Shown here: piece after piece, positions 1 through 7,925 of the stretch
Numbering within the stretch: position 1 is the stretch's first letter
Layout of the letters: every line of letters starts with the position of its first letter
Assembly (NCBI GenBank): GCA_022562855.1
Contig: JADFON010000002.1
Coordinates: forward strand, 1-20,075
Source of the DNA: Candidatus Zhuqueibacterota bacterium
Lineage (GTDB): Bacteria > SM23-31
Length of the DNA: 20,075 nt
Direction: 5' to 3'
Program-made: the position numbers and the translations under genes
The notes under the pieces: model-generated
The model's input: only the letters and a program-made list of their open reading frames with translations
Told to the model about the DNA's origin: nothing
Databases searched by the model: none

Positions 1-689
1 TGATAAAAAACGTGATTTCTGCCACGTCGGAATATATGTTGTCACCAAAAGAAACACGTAAAATATTTGAGCAAAAAGGCTGGAAAACCATCGCGGGATT
101 CCAGACGAGGAACGTAATACACCGCGCGCATGAATACCTGCAAAGAGTTGCGCTTGAATATGTCGACGGGTTATTTTTGCAGCCGATTATCGGATGGAAA
201 AAAAAAGGTGACTTTGATCCCGATTTGGTTATGAAAACTTACAAAATGATTGTCTCGGATATTTATCCTTCCGAACGTGTGTTTTTGTCAGGGCTTCCGA
301 CAGCAATGCGGTATGCGGGACCAAAAGAGGCAATATTTCACGCCATCATAAGAAAAAACTATGGATGCACACATTTTATTGTGGGACGGGATCACGCCGG
401 GGCCGGTGACTTTTACGGGAAATATGACGCGCACAAGATTTTCGACCGTTTTGAAGACCTTAACATTGTGCCGCTGCGGTTTCACGGACCTTTTTACTGC
501 GAGAAATGTGAAGGAATCGCAACTGAGAAAAGCTGCGGTCATTCTGAAAAATTCAGATTGGAAATAGCGGGAACATTGATCCGCGAAATATTAAGTAAAA
601 ATTCGAAACCATCCAATCATATTTTCAGACCGAAGATTCTTGCTTTTCTACTCAAAGAAAATGAAAAACGAAATCTGTTTAACACGTAA
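1..689 (+). CDS. sat: ATP sulfurylase (sulfate adenylyltransferase), C-terminal part, cut by window start
   Basis: This is the C-terminal 229 or so residues of an ATP sulfurylase, which makes adenosine 5'-phosphosulfate and pyrophosphate from ATP and sulfate in the cytoplasm. The visible part has the nucleotide/sulfate-binding motif QTRNVIHRAHE (from about base 102), then GRDHAGAGDFYG (about base 384) and a cysteine cluster YCEKCEG...SCGH of the type seen in single-domain bacterial and archaeal enzymes. The frame is open to the left edge, so the first in-frame GTG at 12 is internal and not the start; family members have roughly 380 residues, so the N-terminal 150 or so lie outside. No APS kinase domain follows. 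The stop lies against a decayed nucleotidyltransferase gene and then sugar-nucleotide genes, so the APS may feed sulfated surface polysaccharide rather than cysteine synthesis; that role is inference. Confidence 0.93.
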   Translation, partial: IKNVISATSEYMLSPKETRKIFEQKGWKTIAGFQTRNVIHRAHEYLQRVALEYVDGLFLQPIIGWKKKGDFDPDLVMKTYKMIVSDIYPSERVFLSGLPTAMRYAGPKEAIFHAIIRKNYGCTHFIVGRDHAGAGDFYGKYDAHKIFDRFEDLNIVPLRFHGPFYCEKCEGIATEKSCGHSEKFRLEIAGTLIREILSKNSKPSNHIFRPKILAFLLKENEKRNLFNT

Positions 690-1273
690 AAGCCGTGATA
701 GATACTAACGGAATGACCGGGTAATACCGATAATTTATAATGCAGGATACGGAATGATTTACAGGTATAAATAATAGCCTTGATGGTAACGGAATCGACA
801 GATAATGCGATATAGTATTTGACAAGGACATTCTTGCTGAATTGTTGCAAAGAAAAGAAGACATTGTGCTCTGTGTTGACCGGAATTCCGGCGATGAAGA
901 AGCAGAAAAAGTGGTTGTTAAAGACGGACTATTGTCGTTATCCAAGAAATATGAAGACCTGCCTACTCCCAAGCACAAGTGTATTCCGACTGAGGAGGCG
1001 TACGGTGAATTTATCGGGTTAGCCAAATTCTCACGATATGGAAGTATACAATTGATAAAGGAGATGGATCGGATAATGCACAAGTATGATTTCAAATCAT
1101 ATTTAGTCTACGCGTTCGAACAGTTGGCAAAAAAAGGTTTTCCCTGTCATGTGCTTGATATTGGAGACAGAATGTGGAACGACAATGACAACATAGAAGA
1201 TATACACAGGACAAGGGATATAATTTTCCCAAAAATTAAAATAAATGAAAAAAATGGCGGTAAAAGCTTGTAA
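686..1273 (+). pseudogene. decayed sugar/choline-phosphate nucleotidyltransferase
   Basis: This is the remnant of a nucleotidyltransferase of the NTP_transferase fold (CTP:phosphocholine or sugar-phosphate type). One frame carries family landmarks from end to end. VKAVI..NGM at 686-715 matches the usual start MKAVILAAGMG, and CDIVFDKDIL near 806-835 matches the metal-binding GD-x-VFD block. GEFIGLAKFS near 1004 and WNDNDNIEDI near 1172 are typical C-terminal motifs. The same frame holds four stops (722, 731, 755, 803). The distance between the first two motifs is far too short, pointing to an internal deletion of perhaps 50 or more codons, and the ATG appears mutated to GTA. A 143-codon open stretch from TTG 842 survives but lacks the substrate-binding N-terminus. 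It overlaps the sat stop and stands before the RmlC-like gene, so it was probably once part of that operon. Confidence 0.8.
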
Positions 1274-1342
1274 GAGTTTGGTGAATGATATTATATTGAT
1301 GTTATATAGTATTGATGATTGAACAACTTGCAGGAAATTTCA

Positions 1343-1804
1343 ATGGATATTATCGAAGGTGTACGGATTAAACAATTAAAGGTCATTCCCGACGAACGCG
1401 GTCGATTAATGGAAACCTTGCGGGATGATGACGACTTGTTTATCAAATTTGGACAGGCATATCTGACTACAGCCTATCCGGGTGTGGTAAAAGCGTGGCA
1501 TTATCATAAAAAGCAAATTGACAATTTTGTATGTGTGACGGGCATGATAAAACTTGTGTTGTATGATAACCGGGAAAATTCTTCGACAAAAGGCGCTGTC
1601 AACGAATTCTTTATGGGGTCTCACAATGCGATATTAGTAAGGATTCCTGAAGAAGTATTTCATGGATTCAAGTGTATCAGTGACACTGAAGCGATAGTCT
1701 TGAACATACCGACCGAACATTATAATTACGATAATCCGGATGAGTTCCGTCTAAGTCCTGATGACAAAAGTATACCGTACGACTGGTCGAGAAAAGACGG
1801 ATAA
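1343..1804 (+). CDS. RmlC-like cupin: dTDP-4-dehydrorhamnose 3,5-epimerase family
   Basis: A 153-residue cupin of the RmlC family, which epimerises 4-keto-6-deoxy nucleotide sugars for surface polysaccharide. The ATG at 1343 is preferred over the in-frame TTG at 1319 because AGGAAA lies about 6 bases before it and the protein then begins like short RmlC homologues (MDIIEGVRIKQLKVIPDERG). Landmarks are WHYHKKQ (His53, the expected catalytic base, and His55), HGF (His107) and the C-terminal NPDEFRLSPDD...YDW. Classical RmlC has about 180 residues and a Gln-x-Lys-Leu-Val segment after the histidine; here that segment is IDNFV, so the usual active-site lysine is missing. It may therefore be a short epimerase/isomerase variant acting on another keto sugar. 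The dehydratase of the same pathway type follows after a repeat-containing gap. Confidence 0.85.
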   Translation: MDIIEGVRIKQLKVIPDERGRLMETLRDDDDLFIKFGQAYLTTAYPGVVKAWHYHKKQIDNFVCVTGMIKLVLYDNRENSSTKGAVNEFFMGSHNAILVRIPEEVFHGFKCISDTEAIVLNIPTEHYNYDNPDEFRLSPDDKSIPYDWSRKDG

Positions 1805-1818
1805 ATACAATTTGAAAA

Positions 1819-1930
1819 GAGTAAAATGCAAAGTGCAAATTAAAAAGTGTGGAGATTAAAATGTTCAAAACATGTTGGTGAAACAGTTAATAGTGTGAGC
1901 TTTTAATTTTACACTTTTCATTTTGAATTT
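1819..1930 (+). repeat. imperfect inverted-repeat element between the RmlC-like and RmlB-like genes
   Basis: The left arm at 1819-1845 (containing AAAATGCAAAGTG, ending TTAAAA) and the right arm at 1901-1930 (starting TTTTAATTTTACAC) are imperfect reverse complements over about 25 bases with a few mismatches and one gap. The 55-base spacer includes a small palindrome ATGTTCAAAACAT. The A/T-rich arms, the missing coding potential and the position between two genes of one operon suggest a short mobile palindromic element (MITE- or REP-like). As RNA it would form a long hairpin. No second copy was seen in the window. Confidence 0.5.
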
Positions 1931-1962
1931 ATGATCTTTATCAATACTTATGGAGTAGTCGC

Positions 1963-2979
1963 TTGAATATACTGGTTACCGGCGGTGCGGGATTCATCGG
2001 AAGTAATTTTGTCCGGTTTGTCCTGAAACGCGATCAAAACGTCTCGGTAACAAATCTGGATAAACTGACATATGCCGGAAATCTCGAGAATCTTTTTGAT
2101 GTGGAAGAAAAGTTTTCGGAGAGATACAATTTCCATCATGGGGACATATGTGACAAGCTGCTTGTAAAGCGTTTGCTAAAAGAGAATGACATAGACTGTA
2201 TTGTTAATTTTGCGGCAGAAACACATGTTGACCGCTCGATTATCGATTCGGATGCATTTATCCGGACAAATGTTATCGGGACGAAGGCTCTCCTTGATGC
2301 GGCTCTGGATGCGGACTTGAGGCTGTTTATCCAGATATCGACAGATGAAGTTTATGGTTCGTTGGGACAGGATGGCAAGTTTTGCGAAGAAAGCGGAATC
2401 GACCCGAACAGTCCCTATTCGGCAAGCAAAGCCGCCGCCGACCATCTATCAAGAGCGTATTTCAAGACCTATAAACTGCCAGTTATTATAACGCGTTGTT
2501 CTAATAATTATGGACCGTATCAATTTCCCGAAAAACTCATCCCACTGCTTATTACAAATGCAATTGAAAATAAACCGCTTCCTATTTACGGCGCCGGAAA
2601 AAACATACGGGACTGGATTTATGCCGACGACCATTCATCGGCGATTGAAATGATACTCAACAGCGGTATTCCGGGGGAGGTATATAATATCGGTGGCGAT
2701 TGCGAATTAGAAAATCTTACCGTAGCGGAAATGGTTCTGGACTTGCTTGCGAAACCCCGTAGTCTTATAACGTTTGTAAAGGACCGTCCGGGTCACGACC
2801 TTAGGTATGCTATGGATTTTACAAAGCTGAAAACAGAGCTCGGCTGGAGCCCTGCTATGCGATTCGAAACCGGACTGAAACAAACAATCGATTGGTATCT
2901 GAAAAATCAGGATTGGGTCGCCCGTGTATTTACAAAGGAGTATCTCGATTACTACGAACAAAACTATGGTTCAAGGTGA
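1963..2979 (+). CDS. rmlB: dTDP-glucose 4,6-dehydratase (RmlB)
   Basis: A 338-residue extended short-chain dehydrogenase/reductase that converts dTDP-glucose to dTDP-4-keto-6-deoxyglucose, the branch point to rhamnose and other deoxysugars. The N-terminal NAD-binding motif TGGAGFIG (residues 6-13), LDKLTYAGN (32-40), AAETHVDRS (84-92), the catalytic STDEVYG (126-132, with Thr127-Asp128-Glu129) and the Y-x3-K pair Tyr152/Lys156 are all present, as is RCSNNYGPYQFPEKLIPL, typical of RmlB. The length matches the family. The start is TTG at 1963, with GGAG about 8 bases upstream; no earlier start is needed because the Rossmann fold begins at residue 2. RmlA and RmlD are not in the window, so their steps must be encoded elsewhere. 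Other nucleotide-sugar dehydratases (GDP- or UDP-specific) are less likely. Confidence 0.93.
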   Translation: MNILVTGGAGFIGSNFVRFVLKRDQNVSVTNLDKLTYAGNLENLFDVEEKFSERYNFHHGDICDKLLVKRLLKENDIDCIVNFAAETHVDRSIIDSDAFIRTNVIGTKALLDAALDADLRLFIQISTDEVYGSLGQDGKFCEESGIDPNSPYSASKAAADHLSRAYFKTYKLPVIITRCSNNYGPYQFPEKLIPLLITNAIENKPLPIYGAGKNIRDWIYADDHSSAIEMILNSGIPGEVYNIGGDCELENLTVAEMVLDLLAKPRSLITFVKDRPGHDLRYAMDFTKLKTELGWSPAMRFETGLKQTIDWYLKNQDWVARVFTKEYLDYYEQNYGSR

Positions 2980-3088
2980 GTATTAATAATTTAACTCTTA
3001 TAATATTCAGAATAGCATTATTCCCTTCTTTAGCAATTTATTCAATTCATCTGCAAACTAATTCCGGAAAAACGAATTTTATCCGGCT

Positions 3089-4105
3089 ATGAACATTCTT
3101 ATTTTGAGACCCGATCACATCGGAGATATGCTGTTGACTACTCCGTTACTATCTTTACTGAGAAAGTCATTTCCCGGTTGGCATATTACTATAGTAAGCA
3201 GCTCCTGGGCTTTGCCGGTTCTCGAATACAATCCTAATATCGATGAGATAGTGGTTTGCGATTATCCCTGGCTTGCACGGGGCAGAAAAGCCTCATGGAT
3301 ACAATTTATTCAGACGGTTGTAGATTTGAGACTAAAAAAATACGATATTGTATTTAACCTGAGAAAAGCGGCAAAGGCAGCAAGTATTGCACGTGCAATA
3401 AACGGAAAACAGATCTGGGGTTTTGACGTCGGTAAATCGGCATGGGCTCACACGAACAAGATTACCTATAGAACCGATTGCCATATTGCTGATTTGTATC
3501 TTGAATTCGCTTACGGTGCCGGCGCCAAATCTGAAAAAAACGAAGGACTTCAGTTGTTTTTACAGGAAGAGGACTTCAAAAGTCTTGGAGAGATACTGGA
3601 AATCCCCGACAAGTATGTTGTCCTGGCGCCAGGCGCCGGATATCCGGAGAAACTGTGGGTCAATGAACACTGGGCGAAGACAGGAGACTGGATTATGAAT
3701 GAACTGAAAACTCCTGTAATAATTACCGGCAGCAAGCAGGAAGGTTTACTATCGAAGTCGATAACGGATCAAATGAATAAAAAGCCGGTCGATGCGACCG
3801 GAAAACTGTCGGTCAGGCAGCTGGCTTCGCTTATAAAAAATGCACAGTACGTTGTATCGGTCGATTCCGCCGCAATGCACATCGCATCCGCTGTCAAGAC
3901 TCCGGTGGTTGCCCTATTTGGACCGACAAACCCGGTACATTGGGGACCATACCCGAACGGCAGGGCAAATCAGGTTCTTAGCAAGGTAAAGGAATTTAAA
4001 CTTGGACGGGGATCGACAAATAAATCCGGCGGAATGGACCTTCTTACTGTTGAGGATGTCCGTTCGTCAATAAAAATTCTTTGTGAAGCCGAAAATTCTG
4101 GTTAA
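3089..4105 (+). CDS. glycosyltransferase family 9 (heptosyltransferase-like)
   Basis: A 338-residue GT-B fold enzyme of family GT9, the family of the ADP-heptose:LPS heptosyltransferases that build the inner core of lipopolysaccharide on the cytoplasmic face of the inner membrane. The N-terminal domain opens with ILILRPDHIGDMLLTTPLL, the usual GT9 start. The C-terminal donor-binding domain has LAPGAGYPEKLWVNEHWA (about residue 188 on) and SVDSAAMHIASA...VALFGPTNPVHWGP. No signal peptide or membrane segment was seen. The ATG at 3089 is placed by the family N-terminus; no strong Shine-Dalgarno precedes it. It is followed 71 bases later by a second GT9 gene. The acceptor and sugar cannot be told from the sequence. 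Confidence 0.9.
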   Translation: MNILILRPDHIGDMLLTTPLLSLLRKSFPGWHITIVSSSWALPVLEYNPNIDEIVVCDYPWLARGRKASWIQFIQTVVDLRLKKYDIVFNLRKAAKAASIARAINGKQIWGFDVGKSAWAHTNKITYRTDCHIADLYLEFAYGAGAKSEKNEGLQLFLQEEDFKSLGEILEIPDKYVVLAPGAGYPEKLWVNEHWAKTGDWIMNELKTPVIITGSKQEGLLSKSITDQMNKKPVDATGKLSVRQLASLIKNAQYVVSVDSAAMHIASAVKTPVVALFGPTNPVHWGPYPNGRANQVLSKVKEFKLGRGSTNKSGGMDLLTVEDVRSSIKILCEAENSG

Positions 4106-4176
4106 GGAAAAGCGTAAATTATTAAATATAAACAATTATTTTAATCGCTCACAAAATAAGAAAAATTGGCAATTAG

Positions 4177-5289
4177 ATGGATCAAATCCCATCAAAAGAG
4201 CATAACCGGATTCAGAATATTCTCATAATCGGTTCGATTGGAATCGGTAATCTCCTGCTTTTTTCAAGCACGCTTAGAAGGATTCGCCGGCGCTTCCCGG
4301 AGGCTCGCATTACAATTATTGTCCTGAAGGAGGGTTTCAGGGAAATTTTTAAAAGTGATCCTTCCATAGATGAAATTATTGTTCTTGATGTCAAAAAAGT
4401 CAAGACGTTTTCACAAAAAATTACATTCCTGAAAGACCTGAGAAAAACAGACTACCAGCTATGTATTACAACGTTTCCTGCAAACAGGCTGGAATACAAT
4501 GCTCTTGCCTTTTTCTCAGGAGCAAAGTGGAGGGTCTCTCATAAATATAATTCAAAAAAAATCAGATCACTTTCATTTCTGCAAAACGTCCGGATACCTG
4601 TAGATAAAAAACTACATGACTTAGAGCAGAATCTTAACCTTCTCAAGGCGTTTGGTCTAAAACCGGAAGCGGTCGATCATGAATTATATTTGAGTCTTGA
4701 TGAAAAAGCACATGATAATGCAAACCGGTACTTGAAGCAAAAAACCGAAGCCGGTGAGCAGTTTATCGGAATTCACCCGGGATCAAGCGTCGAACGGGGA
4801 ATGATTCTCAAACGCTGGTCGATAGAGAAATTTGCAGAAATATGCACATGGTTGACCGGAGAAACGAATGCGAAAATTCTTCTATTCGGAGGGCAAGACG
4901 AAGAAGGGCTTCGAAAAGATATTGCCGAAAAAGCCGACGGAAAGCCGTTGGTTGTTACGGGGCTTGATTTTCAAAGTACTGCCTCCCTGATAGGCAAATG
5001 TATGCTGTTTATTTCCAACGATTCGGGTTTAATGCATGTGGCTGTTTCAATGGGCGTTCCTACGGCAGCCTTGTTCGGTCCATCCGACCCGGGCAGAACT
5101 GCCCCATACGGCGCCAAACATAAGGTGATAAGAACCGGCATAGAATGCAGTCCATGCTGGTCGATAAACAATCTTGGCGCAGGTTCGGTTAATTGCATTC
5201 ACCCGGAAAACTTATGTATGACTCAGTTATCATTGGAAATAGTCAAAAACGATGTGGGTTCGATGCTAAAAAAACTTTTCCGGGAATAA
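4177..5289 (+). CDS. glycosyltransferase family 9 (heptosyltransferase II-like)
   Basis: A second GT9 enzyme, 370 residues. It begins (after a short polar lead) with ILIIGSIGIGNLLLFSSTLR, the GT9 acceptor-domain start. The donor domain shows GIHPGSSVERGMILKRWSIE (near residue 198 on), ISNDSGLMHVAVSMGVPTAA and LFGPSDPGRTAPYG, then a cysteine-bearing tail (CSPCWS) often seen in RfaF/WaaF-type proteins. It is clearly diverged from the preceding GT9 and is not a recent duplicate. Together they would add successive heptose or related sugars to an LPS core, in line with the LptFG export genes further on. It ends the carbohydrate block: a 114-base gap separates it from the histidine kinase gene. Confidence 0.9.
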   Translation: MDQIPSKEHNRIQNILIIGSIGIGNLLLFSSTLRRIRRRFPEARITIIVLKEGFREIFKSDPSIDEIIVLDVKKVKTFSQKITFLKDLRKTDYQLCITTFPANRLEYNALAFFSGAKWRVSHKYNSKKIRSLSFLQNVRIPVDKKLHDLEQNLNLLKAFGLKPEAVDHELYLSLDEKAHDNANRYLKQKTEAGEQFIGIHPGSSVERGMILKRWSIEKFAEICTWLTGETNAKILLFGGQDEEGLRKDIAEKADGKPLVVTGLDFQSTASLIGKCMLFISNDSGLMHVAVSMGVPTAALFGPSDPGRTAPYGAKHKVIRTGIECSPCWSINNLGAGSVNCIHPENLCMTQLSLEIVKNDVGSMLKKLFRE

Positions 5290-5403
5290 CTATGCATTAG
5301 ATTTTGGTTTATTAATTCAACGTAATAATGTATATTTGGTTACAATTCAGCTATTAACCGGTTCGGTATAAATGAATTGAGCACCCGGTCTTATTAAAAA
5401 ATC

Positions 5404-6621
5404 ATGACCAAAACACGCTGGTTTTACACCTATAAAAGTACCTTTAAGGGTTTATTATTTGTATTCGCCCTGATGATTATTATTGCACAGGTTTGGTATA
5501 CCCAGACCATTGTGAGCAGCCTCCGCAAAGACCAGCTTGAAATCGTTCAAACACATGCAAAGTTGTACACGATTGTTGCAGAAAGCGATGAAAGCGCCAA
5601 CTTTGGTTTCTTATTGGAGAATGTAATCCAACCGATAACGATCCCTGTTATTCTCACCAGCCCCGATGGTCGACCCACCTACCATACTATAGAAGGAATC
5701 AGTGAAAAAAATCCTCCGTTTTCCTCGGAAACGATTAAAAAACTGGAAGATATGATAAAAACAATGGATAAAGAAAATCCCCCTATTCCCGTTAACTACG
5801 AATCGACTGTTTTGAATTACCTGCATTACGGAGACTCGGAGATGATAAGGCTGTTGAGTTGGCTCCCGGCGATTGAGGTGAGTATATTGAGTCTGTTTAT
5901 TTTGCTGGGATTTGTTGGTTTCAACAATATCCGCCGGAGTGAGCAGCGGTTCATCTGGGTCGGTATGGCTAAAGAAACGGCTCATCAGCTTGGAACGCCG
6001 ATTTCGTCACTTATCGGATGGCTGGAAGTGCTGAAAGATTCCGCTACTCCGGACAAGACCCGTGAAATAACCGGGGAAATGAGCAGGGACCTGAAACGGC
6101 TTACAAAAGTAGCGCAGAGATTTTCTCAGATCGGTTCCAATTCCGATATCACGTATCAAAATATTGTCCCGGTATTGAACGACCTTGCCGGGTATTTCAG
6201 AAAACGATTGCCCCAATCGGGTAAATCGGTCAGAATTCATGAAATTCATCCCGCAGAAGCAATATGCCGTATTAATTTAGACCTGTTCGAGTGGGCATTA
6301 GAGAATCTCATAAAAAATGCCCTGGACGCAATTGAAAACGGAACGGGAGAGGTTACTCTTAAACTCGAAAAGCTCAAAGACAGCGAAGATTACAGCCTCG
6401 ACATAATAGACAATGGAAAAGGAATTTCGAAGCAGAATCAAAAGGAAATCTTCAAACCCGGATTCAGTACAAAAAAGCGGGGTTGGGGTCTTGGTCTGAG
6501 TCTTGCAAAACGGATTGTTGAGGACTATCACGGGGGAAAGCTCCTGCTAAAACATTCCAAACCCGATGAGGGAACAACGATACGCGTTATCTTAAAAGGA
6601 GGAAAACCAAATGACGGCTGA
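5404..6621 (+). CDS. membrane-bound sensor histidine kinase
   Basis: A 405-residue two-component sensor kinase. Membrane segments lie at about residues 15-36 and 153-175, with an extracytoplasmic loop of roughly 115 residues between them that I do not recognise. The dimerisation/phosphoacceptor region starts near residue 180; the H-box is AKETAHQLGTPISSL with phosphorylated His194. The ATPase domain has the N-box NLIKNALDAI (about 300), G1 DNGKGIS and G2 GWGLGLSLAKRI. There is no obvious HAMP or PAS domain, and TM2 runs almost directly into the kinase core. No response regulator is in the window, so it is an orphan here. Its end overlaps the MscS-type channel gene by 11 bases, which implies translational coupling and suggests that the pair responds to osmotic or membrane tension. 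ATG 5404 is the only sensible start. Confidence 0.92.
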   Translation: MTKTRWFYTYKSTFKGLLFVFALMIIIAQVWYTQTIVSSLRKDQLEIVQTHAKLYTIVAESDESANFGFLLENVIQPITIPVILTSPDGRPTYHTIEGISEKNPPFSSETIKKLEDMIKTMDKENPPIPVNYESTVLNYLHYGDSEMIRLLSWLPAIEVSILSLFILLGFVGFNNIRRSEQRFIWVGMAKETAHQLGTPISSLIGWLEVLKDSATPDKTREITGEMSRDLKRLTKVAQRFSQIGSNSDITYQNIVPVLNDLAGYFRKRLPQSGKSVRIHEIHPAEAICRINLDLFEWALENLIKNALDAIENGTGEVTLKLEKLKDSEDYSLDIIDNGKGISKQNQKEIFKPGFSTKKRGWGLGLSLAKRIVEDYHGGKLLLKHSKPDEGTTIRVILKGGKPNDG

Positions 6622-7684
6622 TTTCTGGAATGATCCTACGGTAAGAATTGTCATATACTCGTTATCCTATATTATCGGTGCATTTATTATTGCAAAAATA
6701 TCGGTGAGAGTCATAGCTTTGCTTCGAAAGTGGATAACCAATAAGACCCCGTCGGAATTAGACGACAGGTTGATGGATATTCTTGAAACACATGTCAAAT
6801 GGGTAATCAATATAGCCGGTTTTTACTTTGCTGTCAACTATTTGGAAAAACTGTTTCAAGACCAGGACCAGGAGCCGGTGTTAATTTTCTATGCAAATAA
6901 TGCGTTATATATCGAGGCAGTATTGGTTGTTTCACTTCTTGTTATCAAGGTTTTAATGGAATTGTTGACGTGGTATCTCGGGCGTCTTGCAAAAAAGGAA
7001 GAAACAAATCTAATCGGTGAATTTGTTCCGTTATTTAGCAGGTTATTAAAGATTGTTGTGTTTGTTCTTGCGTTGATAGTCGTTATGAACAAGCTCGGTC
7101 AAGATGTCAGTGGACTGGTCGTATTAGGCGGCGTCGGGTCATTCGCTTTTGCATTTGCTGCGCAAGATACCCTGGCAAACATGATATCAGGGTTCGTAAT
7201 TATGACCGACCGCCCCTTCCGGGTCGGTGACAGGATATTGCTCGGTTCCGGAGAGAAGGGCGATGTATTTGAGATTGGACTAAGAAGCACAAAAATACTT
7301 GATTTCGACAACCAGATGGTGATTGTTCCGAATGCGGAAATCGTGAATTCGAAAATTATAAATCTTTCATATCCCGACCTTACAATAAGGGTGGTTGTAA
7401 ACGTTGGCGTCGCCTACGGTACCGATATTGAGAAAACCAAAAAACTACTCGTACAAATCTGTAAAGAGCATTCTACCGTTCTTGAAAAACCGGAACCTGT
7501 TGCATATTTTCTGGATTTCGGCGATTCTTCTTTAAGTCTGACCGTCAGGTGCCGTGTGCCGCATTATACTAATCAATGGACAGTAGCCGAGGAACTGCGT
7601 GTCGAGGTCAATAAAAGATTTCAGAGTGAAGGAATCGAAATACCGTTCCCACAACGGGTTGTCCATATGAAACGGGAAAAATAA
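6611..7684 (+). CDS. MscS-family mechanosensitive ion channel
   Basis: A 357-residue small-conductance mechanosensitive channel, which opens under membrane tension to release solutes in hypo-osmotic shock. Hydrophobic segments lie near residues 11-36, 60-80, 92-118 and 130-150. They are followed by the pore-lining TM3-type helix rich in Gly/Ala (LVVLGGVGSFAFAFAAQDTL) and the signature MISGFVIMTDRPFRVGDRI. A beta domain (GDVFEIGLRSTKI, IVPNAEIVNSKIINLS) and an alpha/beta cytoplasmic domain ending in EIPFPQRVVHM complete it. The length and order match the MscS family with one additional N-terminal helix. The start ATG 6611 has AAGGAGG just upstream, inside the end of the kinase gene. A promoter-like A/T-rich gap of about 240 bases follows before the sigma-factor gene. 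Confidence 0.94.
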   Translation: MTADFWNDPTVRIVIYSLSYIIGAFIIAKISVRVIALLRKWITNKTPSELDDRLMDILETHVKWVINIAGFYFAVNYLEKLFQDQDQEPVLIFYANNALYIEAVLVVSLLVIKVLMELLTWYLGRLAKKEETNLIGEFVPLFSRLLKIVVFVLALIVVMNKLGQDVSGLVVLGGVGSFAFAFAAQDTLANMISGFVIMTDRPFRVGDRILLGSGEKGDVFEIGLRSTKILDFDNQMVIVPNAEIVNSKIINLSYPDLTIRVVVNVGVAYGTDIEKTKKLLVQICKEHSTVLEKPEPVAYFLDFGDSSLSLTVRCRVPHYTNQWTVAEELRVEVNKRFQSEGIEIPFPQRVVHMKREK

Positions 7685-7925
7685 CTTCGCTTTGGAACAT
7701 CAGCGTAATATTAACCATATAATATCTGTAGTCTATAATAGTTAAGTATAGCGAGATTTACTATATTGAGCACAGACTAAGGCGCAATTCGTTTCCAATA
7801 TCGGTATTTCATTTGTGTACTCAGAAGCTGATTAGCGTCACAGCGGCTTATTTTTAATTGAATGCATTATAATTAAAGTTGTATGTATAATTGAGCTGTA
7901 AAGATTGCAGCGGCTGGAGTTGAAC

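Noticed and set aside
679-1095. 138-codon open frame on the minus strand
   Set aside because: Antisense to the pseudogene; low-complexity Ser/Leu-rich translation without any recognisable domain.
842-1273. Intact 143-residue gene from TTG 842
   Set aside because: Upstream codons in the same frame carry further nucleotidyltransferase motifs interrupted by stops, and there is no ribosome site; it is the surviving part of a pseudogene.
1319-1342. TTG 1319 as start of the RmlC-like gene
   Set aside because: ATG 1343 has a better ribosome site and fits the family N-terminus.
5336-5372. TTGGTT and TATAAA as promoter of the kinase-channel operon
   Set aside because: The spacer of about 25 bases is too long for sigma-70, and no better -35 was seen.
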